From contig NZ_FNYZ01000003.1 in the NCBI RefSeq assembly GCF_900109095.1, positions 1 through 64,000 on the forward strand: a DNA stretch of 64,000 nt, in the 5' to 3' direction. A program made the position numbers and the translations under genes. Below are positions 50,568 through 59,922 of this stretch, in pieces. Under the pieces are notes generated by a model. It made no database searches and had not been told where the DNA came from. It saw nothing but the letters and a program-made list of their open reading frames with translations. Source of the DNA: Sphingobium sp. AP50 (lineage in GTDB: Bacteria; Pseudomonadota; Alphaproteobacteria; Sphingomonadales; Sphingomonadaceae). Each line of letters opens with the position of its first letter. Positions within the stretch are counted from its first letter, which is position 1.

Positions 50568-51746
50568 TTAATCCTTGCGACCGGCAACCCAGCGCAGACC
50601 CCATCCCAGACTGTCATCCAGCACCTTCTGGTCGCGCACATAATCCACGATGCGTGTCGCCTTCAGGCGGCCGACATCATTTTCGATCAGCACGATACCG
50701 CATAGACGGCGATCGTTACGCCCTTCGGTCATGCGCACCTCGATCGGTGGCTGGTCTGGCATGGTGACGAGCACCACGCCATCCGTCTGTTGCCAGTTTG
50801 GCACGCCGTCGTAAATATTGGCGAACACCGCAATCCGCCGGATGCTGTTCCAGTGGGCGCCGTTGATCCGCATGGTTTCGCCCTGCGATACGTCGCCGGT
50901 GCGATCGTCGCCGGACAAAGCGATATAGGGCGGCTCGGCAAAAGCGCCGAAGACATTGCCCAGCGCCTGCACCACGCCCTTGCGCCCGTCCGCCAGTTCG
51001 AACAGGCAACCAAGATCGAGGTCGATCGCCGATCCGCCGCCGAAAAAGCCCTTGCGGCCGCGCGACCAGTTCAGGTTGATGCTGATCTCGCCAAAATGCG
51101 CGCCACGCTTTTCCAGGCTGATCGTCTGGCCCGGCTTTTCCAGCGACACCTTGCTGAGATTGACCGGCGGGGGTGGTGGCGGTGGAGGAGGGGGCGGCGG
51201 CGCAGCGGGCGCTTCCTCCGCCACATCGATGCCGAAGGAGCGGGCCAGAGGCGCCAGCCCGCCATTAAAGCCCTGACCCACGGCGCGGAACTTCCACTGT
51301 CCGTTGCGGCGATACAGTTCGCCAAAGGTCATGGCCGCTTCGCTCGCGCCGGCGAGGGCCGGGCGGAAGCTGAGGGCAGAGGAGCCGCCAACCGGGGCGA
51401 CACTGATGCTCGCTCCGTCGATCAGCGCCAGCGTCTGGCCCTTCGCCTGCGCTTCATGGATGGTCGCGCAGAACACGATCCGCTCGATCTCGGCGGGCAG
51501 GCACTGAAGATCGACCTCGAACGCGCCGCGCCCCGAACCGGTGACGAAGCGAATGCCGCCACCACCGCCTTGCGGCTGGTTGTAGAAGATCATGTCCGCA
51601 TCGCTGCGGACCTTGCCAGAGGCCGTCAGCAGATAGGCCGACGCATCGGCATCCACGTCCCGCCCGGCCGCGGGCGTCCATGCGAACGCAACGGTCAGTG
51701 TATCGCCGGGAACCGCTGCGTTTCCGCCCTGCTGGAGATCGGTCAT
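50568..51746 (-). CDS. terA: TerA-like protein with two TerD domains and polyproline linker
   Basis: The 392-residue protein has a first TerD domain (about residues 15-175) ending [26 protein letters not shown] linker with twelve consecutive prolines (about 185-196) follows, then a second TerD-like domain with SLEKPGQTISLEK, DLDLGCLFEL, and RRIAVFANIYDGVPNW. This is the TerA layout. The first domain has a reduced acidic loop. It lies 11 bases after the TerZ-like gene. Confidence 0.87.
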   Translation of the reverse strand: MTDLQQGGNAAVPGDTLTVAFAWTPAAGRDVDADASAYLLTASGKVRSDADMIFYNQPQGGGGGIRFVTGSGRGAFEVDLQCLPAEIERIVFCATIHEAQAKGQTLALIDGASISVAPVGGSSALSFRPALAGASEAAMTFGELYRRNGQWKFRAVGQGFNGGLAPLARSFGIDVAEEAPAAPPPPPPPPPPPPVNLSKVSLEKPGQTISLEKRGAHFGEISINLNWSRGRKGFFGGGSAIDLDLGCLFELADGRKGVVQALGNVFGAFAEPPYIALSGDDRTGDVSQGETMRINGAHWNSIRRIAVFANIYDGVPNWQQTDGVVLVTMPDQPPIEVRMTEGRNDRRLCGIVLIENDVGRLKATRIVDYVRDQKVLDDSLGWGLRWVAGRKD

Positions 51747-51757
51747 CTAAGCCTCGG

Positions 51758-52339
51758 TCAAAGAGAAGCGCGGATCGTCTGCATCATGTCCTGGAAGGTG
51801 CGGCCGCTCGTGCGTTCGCCCAGCGCCTTCATGTCCCAGCCATCGCCATTGCGCGTCAGCTTCGCCATCAACTGCCCGGTGTGGGAGCCCGCCCCGGTCA
51901 GGTCGTAACGGGCCATTTCCTTGCCCGTGGTCGAATCGACCAGTCGGCAATAGGCGTTTTCGATCCGGTCGAAGCTGTCGCCCATGAAGCTGTTGACCGT
52001 GAACAGCAAGGTCTGGACGGTCGCGGGCAGGCGAGTGAGATCGACCTGGATGACTTCGTCATCGCCATCGCCCGCGCCGGTGCGATTGTCGCCGCTATGG
52101 ACGATGCTGCCGTCGCGGGTGGAAAGCTGGCGGAACCAGACCTGATCCAGCAAATTGCCCTGCGCGTCGAACAGCAGGCAGGATGCGTCCAGATCGATTT
52201 CGCCGCCACCGCCCACCAGCTTGCCGAAAAAGCCCTTGGCCTTGCGCACGTCCCAGCCCAGACCCATCGCGACACGGGTCAGGCTGCCGCCACCGGACTT
52301 TTCCAGACGGACCGACTGGCCCTTTTGCAGACTAACCAT
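51758..52339 (-). CDS. TerZ/TerX-type TerD-family protein
   Basis: This 193-residue protein starts VSLQKGQSVRLEKSGGGSL and carries GLGWDVRK, IDLDASCLLFD, and the acidic loop HSGDNRTGAGDGDDE, with a divergent C-terminal region. Such members open many ter operons. GGAGGG lies before ATG 52339, and the frame extends two codons further to GTG. It appears to be the first gene of the operon. The 204-base gap before it presumably holds the main promoter. Confidence 0.88.
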   Translation of the reverse strand: MVSLQKGQSVRLEKSGGGSLTRVAMGLGWDVRKAKGFFGKLVGGGGEIDLDASCLLFDAQGNLLDQVWFRQLSTRDGSIVHSGDNRTGAGDGDDEVIQVDLTRLPATVQTLLFTVNSFMGDSFDRIENAYCRLVDSTTGKEMARYDLTGAGSHTGQLMAKLTRNGDGWDMKALGERTSGRTFQDMMQTIRASL

Positions 52340-52543
52340 GCACACCCTCCGTCAAACTTGTGATCATATGGAGCCTAGTGCCAATGGCTTACGCTCCGCA
52401 ATAGCAACTGGGCGAATTTTGCTTTCCGGATATCGACTTGACCGTCGAATTTGACATCGCTTTTGCAGGTTGACCGGGGCTTATTTTCAGGAAACCCCGT
52501 ATCAGGCAAACGCATTGCGAAACTATTACCATCGCCCGGCTTG

Positions 52544-53569
52544 TTAGGGCAGACAAATGCCTGCCGATCCCTTCTGACGCGGCTCTGCCTGCACCATCGC
52601 GATGACCTCGATGTCGACATCCGCTTCGAACGGATTTGCCGTGCCTGTCACCACGTCGATCCAGGTCGCGCAGAAGGGGACGCCAGCCGCATCGCAATAG
52701 GATGCGCCGCCGGCCGCGCGGGCGTTGATTTCCAGGATGCGCCAGCCGCCATGACGGTCCTGCTTATACTGGACGTTCACGGCGCCATGCAGTCGGTGTC
52801 GGCGGACCAGTTCCGTTGCATGTTTGGTCAGTTGGTGGCGAGTCTGAATGCGTTGCCGGTTGGCGTCCAGCTTGGTTCGCACCGCCGCCAGCATTACCGT
52901 GCCGCGATCGGCGACGATATCGACCGACGCTTCAAGGCCGGGCAGATGCTCCATCACCAGAAGCGAGAAACTGTCGCCGACCTCTTCGGCATGGCGGAGC
53001 GAGGCGGCATAGACCTCCGGCGCGATCCGCCGCGCATCAGGATCGGCCAGATGCGCCAGCGGTCCGTTGGCGTCCAGCGTCCAATAGCCCGCACCATAGA
53101 CGCCCCGGCTGGGCTTAACACAGGCTGTCGCGCCATTGCGCGTCGTGGCGTTCACGGCGGCCTCGAACGCGGCGGCCGTCGTTACCCATGTCGTGGGGCA
53201 CAGATAGGGATCGTCGGCCAGAGAGGCGCTGAACGCCGCCTTGTCGTCCAGCAGATCCAGCGTGTCGACATCAGCCGCGATATGGACGTGAATGCCGCTC
53301 GCCGCAAACCGGTCCAGCGCTCTCGCCACGCCGATCTTGCCGCGTTGGGGCACCAGCGCCTCTATGCCGCGCTGCGTGGCGGTTTCGATCAGCCAGTCGG
53401 TATAGTGTGTCTCGCCCCGGCCCGGCTCCGTCCAGAAGAGGGGCGACACGTCCCGCACCGGCGAGTCCTGGTCGATGGCGCTGACGCATAGCTGAATATG
53501 CGGCCGATCCGCAACGATACGACGCACAAGGTTGCGCATGGAAAAGGATTGATTGAACCAGACTCGCAT
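52544..53569 (-). CDS. ATP-grasp enzyme of the Ter system
   Basis: This 341-residue protein begins MRVWFNQSFSMRNLVRRIV. It has an ATP-grasp core: ACVKPSRGVYGAGYWTL (the ATP-binding lysine and glycine loop), LLVMEHLPGLEASVDIV, and the metal-binding WRILEINARAAGGASY. ATP-grasp genes are a constant part of ter biosynthetic clusters and are proposed to ligate an amino-acid-like group. It is separated from the TerZ-like gene by about 200 bases, so it may be a separate transcript. It lies 97 bases downstream of the RTX gene. Confidence 0.87.
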   Translation of the reverse strand: MRVWFNQSFSMRNLVRRIVADRPHIQLCVSAIDQDSPVRDVSPLFWTEPGRGETHYTDWLIETATQRGIEALVPQRGKIGVARALDRFAASGIHVHIAADVDTLDLLDDKAAFSASLADDPYLCPTTWVTTAAAFEAAVNATTRNGATACVKPSRGVYGAGYWTLDANGPLAHLADPDARRIAPEVYAASLRHAEEVGDSFSLLVMEHLPGLEASVDIVADRGTVMLAAVRTKLDANRQRIQTRHQLTKHATELVRRHRLHGAVNVQYKQDRHGGWRILEINARAAGGASYCDAAGVPFCATWIDVVTGTANPFEADVDIEVIAMVQAEPRQKGSAGICLP

Positions 53570-53666
53570 CTGCGCGCGCTGCCCCCCCGATTTGACAAGC
53601 GTTGATGACATGTCAGCCTAGCGCGCGTGCAGGGGCTTGTCGCATTCCGAATGCGCGTCAAGTGCT

Positions 53667-56093
53667 TCAGGTGAAGACGAAATCCGAGACGGAAAGACTG
53701 GTCTTGTCGATCCCGTCCAGCACCAGCACCGTGCCCCCGCCAAAGTCGAAGACGGTATCGTCGCCATCCTGCACGGCGATCGCCATCACCTCGCTGAAGC
53801 TGTCATAATCTTCCCCGACAGTGACATTGATATGGTCGTCCGTGCCATCGCCTGCCGTGAAGTCCATGATCCGCTGTCGTCCGGTGCCGAACACGGTGAA
53901 GATGTCATAGCCATCCCCGCCATAGATGCGGTCATTGCCGCCGCCGCCCATGATGTAATCGTCGCCGCCCCCGCCATAGAGGACATTGTTGCCGCTGCTG
54001 CCATAGATGGCGTCGCCCGCTTCGCTGCCGCGCGCATTTTCGAAATCGCGGAATTTGTCACCCGTGCCCTCCGCGCCATAGGCGGTGCCGGTTTCCAGGT
54101 TGAGGCTGACCCAGTGGGTCGATCCTTCATAGCTGATCGTGTCGATGCCCGCGCCACCGTTCATCCGGTCGGCACCGCGCCCGCCTATGATGAGGTCATT
54201 ACCCGATCCGCCGCGCAATATGTCGTCGCCGTCGCCGCCCTCGATCCGGTTGTTGCCGGTGTCGCCGGCCAGTTCATCGGCCTGTGCGCTGCCGATCAGC
54301 CGTTCGAAGCCGCTGAATGTGTCGCCCTGCGCATCCCCGCCGGAGGCCGCACCGGTGCCCAGATTGACGGAGACACCAAGGCTGGAATGGCTATAGTCGA
54401 GCGTGTCGGTGCCCAGGCCGCCGATCATCATGTCCGCACCCAATCCGCCGCGTAGGATGTCATTGCCCGCGCCGCCATTCAGTTGATCGTCGCCTGCGCC
54501 GCCGATCAGCAGGTTGGTCTGGCCATTGCCGGTCAAAATGTCGTTCTTGCTGCTGCCCTCGACATGGCTGAAATTCGCTAGTGTGTCGCCATCTGCATGG
54601 CCGCCCGATGCGGTATGGGTCAGCAGGTCGACCCAGACGCCAGCGGTCGATCCGGCATAGCTGACCGTGTCACCGCCGCCCCCGCCGTCCATATCGTCCG
54701 CACCCGCGCCGCCGGTGAGAATGTCCCGCCCGTCGCCGCCGCGCAATATGTCGTCGCCATCGCGGCCGAACAGCCGGTTGGCGCCGCTGTCGCCGGTCAA
54801 CTGATCATCATGGGCGCTGCCGATCAGCCCTTCGATCGAGAAGAAGCTGTCGCCGATCGCTTCGCCCAGCGTGCCAAGGCCCGTTTCCAGATTGACGGCG
54901 ACCGCAGAGGCGGCCTGGCTATAGCTGGCGCTATCCCGTCCGAAACCGCCATCCAGTTCATCTGCGCCTGCGCCGCCCAGCAATATGTCGTCGCCATCCC
55001 AGCCGATCAGCAGATCATCGCCGGCCCGGCCCAGCAGCGTATCGTCCGCCAGTGCGCCGACCAGCATATTGGAGGCGGCATTGCCGGTGCCACGGAAATC
55101 CTGGCTGTCATCGACATTGATCAATATTTCGACATTGTCGCCCAGCTTATAGGCAGCCAGGCCCCAGACGACGACCTGATCCATACCTTCGTCGGCATTT
55201 TCGACCACCGTATCGGCCAGGCTGTTCACGACATAGATATCGTCATCCAGCCCGCCTTCCATATGGTCGTCGCCCAGGCCGCCTTCCATTATGTCATAGC
55301 CATCGCCGCCCACCAGCGTGTCATCGCCATCATAGCCATAGAGCGCATCGTCGCCGTTCAGGCCGATCAGGACGTTGGCCTGCATATTGCCGGCGATGTC
55401 GTTATCTTCATCATTGCCGGTGCCGTCGATCGCGTCCGATCCGTCCAGCAGCAGCGCTTCGACATAGGCGCCGAGGGTGTAGCTGGTCGTCGTGACGACC
55501 ATGTCATAACCGCCATCTTCCAGTTCCACGACCTGATCGGACAGGGAGTCCACGATGTAGAGGTCGTCGCCTGCGCCGCCGTGCATCTGGTCCTCGCCGG
55601 CGCCACCATCCAGCCAGTCGCTGCCGTCGCCCCCATAGAGCCGGTCATTGCCGTCACCGGAATCGAGATAATCGTCGCCCGCCAGCCCGTAGAGTTCGTC
55701 CGCGCCATAGCCGGAAATGACAATGTCCAGATCGCTGGTGCCGGTCAGTATCTTGTCGCCATGGGCCAGACCGGCATTCAATATGTGCCAACTCATGCTG
55801 ACCATATCCGCGCTGAAGCTGTTCATCGCGGTTAAGGTCAGTGTGGCGTCGGCCACATCCTCGCCTGAGGGAAAGCCGATATAGATGGGCACCGTCTCGG
55901 AGTCCCAGCCATAGCCGCCGGTCCCGCCGCCAATGCCGGAATTCACATCATAATAAGTGTAGTTCCAGCTTGTTTCGTAAAAGGACTCGCCCGTCTCCGG
56001 ATCATTATAGCCATCGACTATATAGTCGACCTGCATGTCGAAGCTGTTGGAGTCGCGATCGACGGAAAACCAGTATCCGATGGAACCTGACAT
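53667..56093 (-). CDS. RTX-type calcium-binding secreted protein
   Basis: The 808-residue protein has an N-terminal domain without signal peptide (about residues 1-115, rich in Trp and Tyr). It is followed by dozens of GGxGxDxLx nonapeptides (e.g. YGGDGSDWLDGGAGEDQMHGG) in several blocks separated by beta-rich inserts. A C-terminal segment ends LSVSDFVFT, the kind of tail recognised by type I secretion. The repeats bind calcium outside the cell. No ABC/MFP secretion genes are in the window. It has no evident toxin or enzyme domain. Confidence 0.88.
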   Translation of the reverse strand: MSGSIGYWFSVDRDSNSFDMQVDYIVDGYNDPETGESFYETSWNYTYYDVNSGIGGGTGGYGWDSETVPIYIGFPSGEDVADATLTLTAMNSFSADMVSMSWHILNAGLAHGDKILTGTSDLDIVISGYGADELYGLAGDDYLDSGDGNDRLYGGDGSDWLDGGAGEDQMHGGAGDDLYIVDSLSDQVVELEDGGYDMVVTTTSYTLGAYVEALLLDGSDAIDGTGNDEDNDIAGNMQANVLIGLNGDDALYGYDGDDTLVGGDGYDIMEGGLGDDHMEGGLDDDIYVVNSLADTVVENADEGMDQVVVWGLAAYKLGDNVEILINVDDSQDFRGTGNAASNMLVGALADDTLLGRAGDDLLIGWDGDDILLGGAGADELDGGFGRDSASYSQAASAVAVNLETGLGTLGEAIGDSFFSIEGLIGSAHDDQLTGDSGANRLFGRDGDDILRGGDGRDILTGGAGADDMDGGGGGDTVSYAGSTAGVWVDLLTHTASGGHADGDTLANFSHVEGSSKNDILTGNGQTNLLIGGAGDDQLNGGAGNDILRGGLGADMMIGGLGTDTLDYSHSSLGVSVNLGTGAASGGDAQGDTFSGFERLIGSAQADELAGDTGNNRIEGGDGDDILRGGSGNDLIIGGRGADRMNGGAGIDTISYEGSTHWVSLNLETGTAYGAEGTGDKFRDFENARGSEAGDAIYGSSGNNVLYGGGGDDYIMGGGGNDRIYGGDGYDIFTVFGTGRQRIMDFTAGDGTDDHINVTVGEDYDSFSEVMAIAVQDGDDTVFDFGGGTVLVLDGIDKTSLSVSDFVFT

Positions 56094-56256
56094 GACCTGC
56101 TCCCGCCTCATCTTTGTTACGGGAGCGTTTATACTATTTTGCCTGTTTCAACAAGAAATCCCGGATATTCGACTGTCGATATTCAGCATCTTGTATCAAT
56201 AAATAGATAGTAAATTCAGATATTTGGCAATTTCTTCATGGATGGCCGAAAATATC

Positions 56257-56790
56257 TCAACCAACCTGTCGCTTGGCGAGCTTGCGGGCGAGCGTGCGGC
56301 GATGCATGCCCAGGCGCCGGGCGGCTTCCGAAATATTGAAGTCGCTGTCCTTCAGCACTTCATGAATATGCTCCCACTCCAGTGTCTTGATCGATGTCGG
56401 GCGCGGGGCGAGGGGCGTGTCGGGATCGCCGCCGGACCGGGCGAACGCCGCCTCGATATCGTCGGTGTTGGACGGTTTGGCGAGATAGTTGGTCGCGCCC
56501 AGCTTGATCGCATCCACGGCTGTCGCAATGCTGGCAAAGCCGGTCAATACGACGATCAGCATCGCGGGATCATGGGCATGGAGCGCCTGAACGCAGGCCA
56601 GCCCGGATTGCGGGCCGAGCTTCAGGTCGACCACCGCATAGCCGGGCTGGTTGGCGGCAAGCAGATCGTTGACCGCCTCCAGACTGTCCGCCAGCAATAC
56701 CTCATAGCCGCGCCGTTCGAAGGATCGTTTCAGGGTACGCGCGAAGCCTTCGTCATCCTCCACGATCAGGAGTTGCTTGTCAGTCGCCAT
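56257..56790 (-). CDS. regA: RegA/PrrA-type response regulator
   Basis: The 177-residue regulator has a receiver domain (LIVEDDEGFARTLKRSF, phospho-Asp in AVVDLKLGPQSGL, Thr in VVLTGFAS, Lys in YLAKPSN). A short linker leads to a Fis-type helix-turn-helix, DFNISEAARRLGMHRRTLARKLAKR. This is the RegA/PrrA/ActR family that controls respiration, redox and energy genes in alphaproteobacteria. It overlaps regB by 11 bases and closes the cyo-surf1-regBA unit. Confidence 0.92.
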   Translation of the reverse strand: MATDKQLLIVEDDEGFARTLKRSFERRGYEVLLADSLEAVNDLLAANQPGYAVVDLKLGPQSGLACVQALHAHDPAMLIVVLTGFASIATAVDAIKLGATNYLAKPSNTDDIEAAFARSGGDPDTPLAPRPTSIKTLEWEHIHEVLKDSDFNISEAARRLGMHRRTLARKLAKRQVG

Positions 56791-58105
56791 CGCTTTCCTC
56801 CTCCAGCGCCAGCGTGGCGAAGGGCAGGCGCAACTGGATCATCGCCCCGCCATCCGCGCCGTTGCTGGCATCGACCCGGCCGCCCAGCTTGCGCACCACA
56901 TTGACCACCAGGAACAGGCCCAGCCCGCCGCCCTGCCGACCCTTGCTCGACCGATAGGGTTTTCCGACATCGGCCAGCATGTCCGGGCTGAACCCCTTGC
57001 CATTGTCGCGCACCGTGATGTGCAGCCACTGGCTGTCCCGGCTGATCATCATGTTGATATAGGTTGCGCCCGCCTCGCGCGCATTGTCCAGCAGGTTGGT
57101 GACGGCCTGACGGATCACCGGATCGGCAACGATGCGTGGATAATCATGCGGGCCGAAATCACAGCGCAGCGGCATGCCCGCATTTGCGGCGCGCCAGTCG
57201 CGGGCGATGATTTCTATGAAGCTGCGGACATCGGTAGCCTGCGGGGCTTCGCCACGGGCTTCGCCGGCGGACATCAGGATACCGGTCAATATGGATTTGC
57301 AGCGCTTCACCGCCGCTTCCATTTCCTCCACTTCCTCGACCAGCGCGGGATGCTTCCTGATCTGGGGCATATGCCGCCAGTCGCCCAGCACTACGGCGAG
57401 CTGTGCGAGCGGGGTGCCCAGTTCATGGGCGGCGCCCGACGCCAGCAGCCCCATGCGGATGATATGTTCCTCTTCCACAGCCTGTTGCCGCAAGCGTGCC
57501 AGATAGGCTTCGCGCTGTTGCAGATTATGCGTCACGCGGGTCATGAACAGGACCAGCAGCACCGCGATCATCGTGACGCAGACCCATGTGCCGACGATAT
57601 GCAGGTCGAACAAATGACCTTCCAGCGAGTCGCTCAGGTCCAGCGGTCGATAGAAGACGGTCAGCATCGCCGCGCAGGCGGAGGAGGCCGCCACGATGCC
57701 CCACACGCTCCAGCGATGGAGGAGTACCACGCCCAGCGCCACTTGCAGCAGATAGAGCGAAATGAAAGGATTGGTCCCGCCGCCGCTCAGATAGAGTTGG
57801 GTGGTCAGGGCCAGCACGTCGAACAGCAGCGCCAGGAACAGTTCGGCATGGGTGATGTCGGCCCGGCGTCGCAGGATCATCAGGCTGCCGACATTCATCA
57901 GCACCGCGATGCAGGGGACCACCAGCATCGACTGTAACGGCAGGTGGATGTTCATGCCGAAATGCACGACCAGGATCGTCGCGATCTGTCCGGCGATGGC
58001 GATCCAGCGCAATTGCACCAGCAAGGCCATGTTGCGGCGCCCGGCGGCGTCGGCGGGCCACTGGCTGGGGAGCCAGCGGATACGCTTGACCGGCGCGCTG
58101 TTCAT
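56780..58105 (-). CDS. regB: RegB/PrrB-type redox sensor kinase
   Basis: The 441-residue kinase has six membrane helices (about residues 25-185). The quinone-binding motif GGGTNPF lies in the third and fourth helix region, and the H-box is GLLASGAAHELGTPL. A Cys in VKRCKSIL, shortly after the H-box, fits the position of the redox-active RegB cysteine. The HATPase region ends with GGGLGLFLVVNVV. It overlaps surf1 by four bases. It should sense the quinone pool state and phosphorylate RegA. Confidence 0.92.
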   Translation of the reverse strand: MNSAPVKRIRWLPSQWPADAAGRRNMALLVQLRWIAIAGQIATILVVHFGMNIHLPLQSMLVVPCIAVLMNVGSLMILRRRADITHAELFLALLFDVLALTTQLYLSGGGTNPFISLYLLQVALGVVLLHRWSVWGIVAASSACAAMLTVFYRPLDLSDSLEGHLFDLHIVGTWVCVTMIAVLLVLFMTRVTHNLQQREAYLARLRQQAVEEEHIIRMGLLASGAAHELGTPLAQLAVVLGDWRHMPQIRKHPALVEEVEEMEAAVKRCKSILTGILMSAGEARGEAPQATDVRSFIEIIARDWRAANAGMPLRCDFGPHDYPRIVADPVIRQAVTNLLDNAREAGATYINMMISRDSQWLHITVRDNGKGFSPDMLADVGKPYRSSKGRQGGGLGLFLVVNVVRKLGGRVDASNGADGGAMIQLRLPFATLALEEESDGD

Positions 58106-58818
58106 CCCTGGCGATCTTTTCCCGACTGGCGCATCACGACGATGTAGCCCCCCACGGTCATCGCCGCCAGCACGAACCATGTGATGGCATATTGCAGGTG
58201 ACTGTTGGGGAAGGAAATGACGGTGAGGCCGCCGACAGGCAGGGCGGACGGGGAGGGGGCCGCGCCCGCATCGATGAAATAGCTGGCCTCGACACCGTTC
58301 AGCTTGCGGGCATGGCCGATGGCCGCGACATCGCGGGAATACCAGCGGTCGGCGGTCGGATCGTTACTGCGCAGGAAGCCGCCGCCCGGTTCGGTCAGGC
58401 GCAGCAGGCCGATGACCTGCACCTTGCCTTCTGGCCGGTAATAGCGGGCCTTGCGGTCGGGCACGAAACCACGATTGATCAGGGTGATCTTGCCATCGTC
58501 CTGGCGCAGCGGCGCCATCACCCAGAAGCCGGGACCGCGTATGGTGACGGCCTGCGTCAGGGCGGCCTTGTCATGCAGGAAGGTACCGGTCAGCGTGACG
58601 CGGCGATATTCGTCGTCCCTGGTCGCGGTGGCGGGTGCGGGGACCGGCGCGGCGTGGATGCGGGCATCGACACGGGCGATCAGATCGCGCTTCCAGGCGA
58701 GGCGTTTGACTTGCCAGATGCCGAGCGCGGAGAAACCGGAAAAGAGGATCAGGGCGATCAGCGTCAGGCCGATCGTGAAAGCCGGGGAGCGCTTGGCACG
58801 CCCCCCGGTGTTCGCCAT
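58102..58818 (-). CDS. SURF1-family oxidase assembly protein
   Basis: The 238-residue protein has two terminal membrane helices (about residues 15-35 and 210-230). The SURF1 marks are ALGIWQVKRLAWKRDLI, GPGFWVMAPL, INRGFVPD, and ISFPNSHLQYAITWF. SURF1 proteins assist haem insertion into terminal oxidases. ATG 58818 lies two bases after the cyoD stop; GTG 58824 would overlap it. Confidence 0.92.
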   Translation of the reverse strand: MANTGGRAKRSPAFTIGLTLIALILFSGFSALGIWQVKRLAWKRDLIARVDARIHAAPVPAPATATRDDEYRRVTLTGTFLHDKAALTQAVTIRGPGFWVMAPLRQDDGKITLINRGFVPDRKARYYRPEGKVQVIGLLRLTEPGGGFLRSNDPTADRWYSRDVAAIGHARKLNGVEASYFIDAGAAPSPSALPVGGLTVISFPNSHLQYAITWFVLAAMTVGGYIVVMRQSGKDRQG

Positions 58819-58820
58819 TG

Positions 58821-59297
58821 TCACGGCATGTCGCTCATGTTCGCCATGGCATTCATGTCATGATCGGCCATGTCGTGGGTCATTTCACCCGTGGGATCGC
58901 TCGGCATCGTCCCGGACATTTCCATGTCGCCATGCGGCATCATGTTGGTGTTCAGGTGATACATGACCCAGGTGGACCCCGACAGGGTGATGACGATCAG
59001 CACGACCGTCAGCATCATCGCCATGAACGACCAGCCGCCTTCGACGCGGGTGTTCATGTGCAGGAAGTAGATCATGTGGACGACCACCTGTACGGCGGCG
59101 AAGGCCAGGATGACGAAGCCGGTCAGCTTCGGATCGCCCAGCACGCCGGACATGACCAGCCAGAAGGGAATGGCCGTCAGGATCACCGACAGGCCGAAAC
59201 CGATCATGTAGCTGCCCATGGTTCCATGGGCGCCATCCTCATGGTGGTCATCATGCCCGTGGCCGTGGGCGTCGTGGCTATGGACAGCGTCGCTCAC
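58821..59297 (-). CDS. cyoD: Quinol oxidase subunit IV with Met/His/Asp-rich tail
   Basis: The 158-residue protein has a His-rich N-terminus ([16 protein letters not shown]), three membrane helices typical of CyoD (about residues 30-112, with [12 protein letters not shown]), and an unusual C-terminal tail (residues 112-158). That tail contains about 12 Met, 6 Asp and 4 His. Standard CyoD ends soon after the third helix. GTG 59297 overlaps the cyoC stop. The tail could bind copper, which the oxidase needs, but this is inference. Confidence 0.9.
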   Translation of the reverse strand: MSDAVHSHDAHGHGHDDHHEDGAHGTMGSYMIGFGLSVILTAIPFWLVMSGVLGDPKLTGFVILAFAAVQVVVHMIYFLHMNTRVEGGWSFMAMMLTVVLIVITLSGSTWVMYHLNTNMMPHGDMEMSGTMPSDPTGEMTHDMADHDMNAMANMSDMP

Positions 59298-59917
59298 CGC
59301 AGGACTCCCATCAGATAGACAAAGGTGAAGACGCCGATCCAGATGACGTCGAGGAAGTGCCAGAAGAGGCTGAGGCACATCAGGCGACGCTTGTTGGCCG
59401 GGATCAGACCCTTCTTGCCGACCTGCACCATCAGCGTGATCAGCCAGATCGAACCGAAGGTGACGTGCAGACCGTGGGTGCCGACCAGCGTGAAGAAGGA
59501 CGACAGGAATGCCGAACGCCACGGACCTGCACCTTCATGGATGAGATGCGAGAATTCGTAGAGTTCGATGAACAGGAACGCCCCGCCGAACAGCAGCGTG
59601 ACGAACAGCCAGGCCTGCGTGGCGCTGACCTTGTTCTTTTCCATCGCCAGCATGGCGAAGCCATAGGTGATGGACGAGAACAGCAGCATCGCGGTGTTGA
59701 GCGCGATGAGCGGCAGGTCGAACAGATCCTTGGGGCCAGGGCCGCCGGCGAAGTTGCCGCCGAGCACGGCATAGGTGGCGAACAGGATGGCGAAGATGAG
59801 ACAGTCGCTCATCAGGTACATCCAGAAGCCCAGCATGGTGCTGTGGCCTTCGTGGAGGTGCGGTTCCTCGGGTAAATGATATACCCGAGGTTCCGTGTTT
59901 GCAGTTGCGCTGCTCAT
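59294..59917 (-). CDS. cyoC: Quinol oxidase subunit III
   Basis: The 207-residue subunit has five membrane helices and the CyoC marks [35 protein letters not shown], and [24 protein letters not shown] 59917 was chosen as the family start; the longer frame has no support. It lies five bases after cyoB and overlaps cyoD by four bases. Confidence 0.95.
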   Translation of the reverse strand: MSSATANTEPRVYHLPEEPHLHEGHSTMLGFWMYLMSDCLIFAILFATYAVLGGNFAGGPGPKDLFDLPLIALNTAMLLFSSITYGFAMLAMEKNKVSATQAWLFVTLLFGGAFLFIELYEFSHLIHEGAGPWRSAFLSSFFTLVGTHGLHVTFGSIWLITLMVQVGKKGLIPANKRRLMCLSLFWHFLDVIWIGVFTFVYLMGVLR

Positions 59918-59922
59918 GGGTG

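Noticed and set aside
40690..53569. ter locus as a genomic island inserted at tRNA-Gly
   Set aside because: I saw no integrase, no second copy of the tRNA end and no clear shift in composition, so adjacency to the tRNA alone is not enough.
53637..55835. Long Ala/Ile/Val-rich plus-strand frames opposite the RTX gene
   Set aside because: They are a product of the periodic Gly-Asp repeats read in antisense.
53667..56093. CRISPR-like periodic pattern
   Set aside because: The periodicity is from RTX nonapeptide codons in an open reading frame, not direct repeats with unique spacers.
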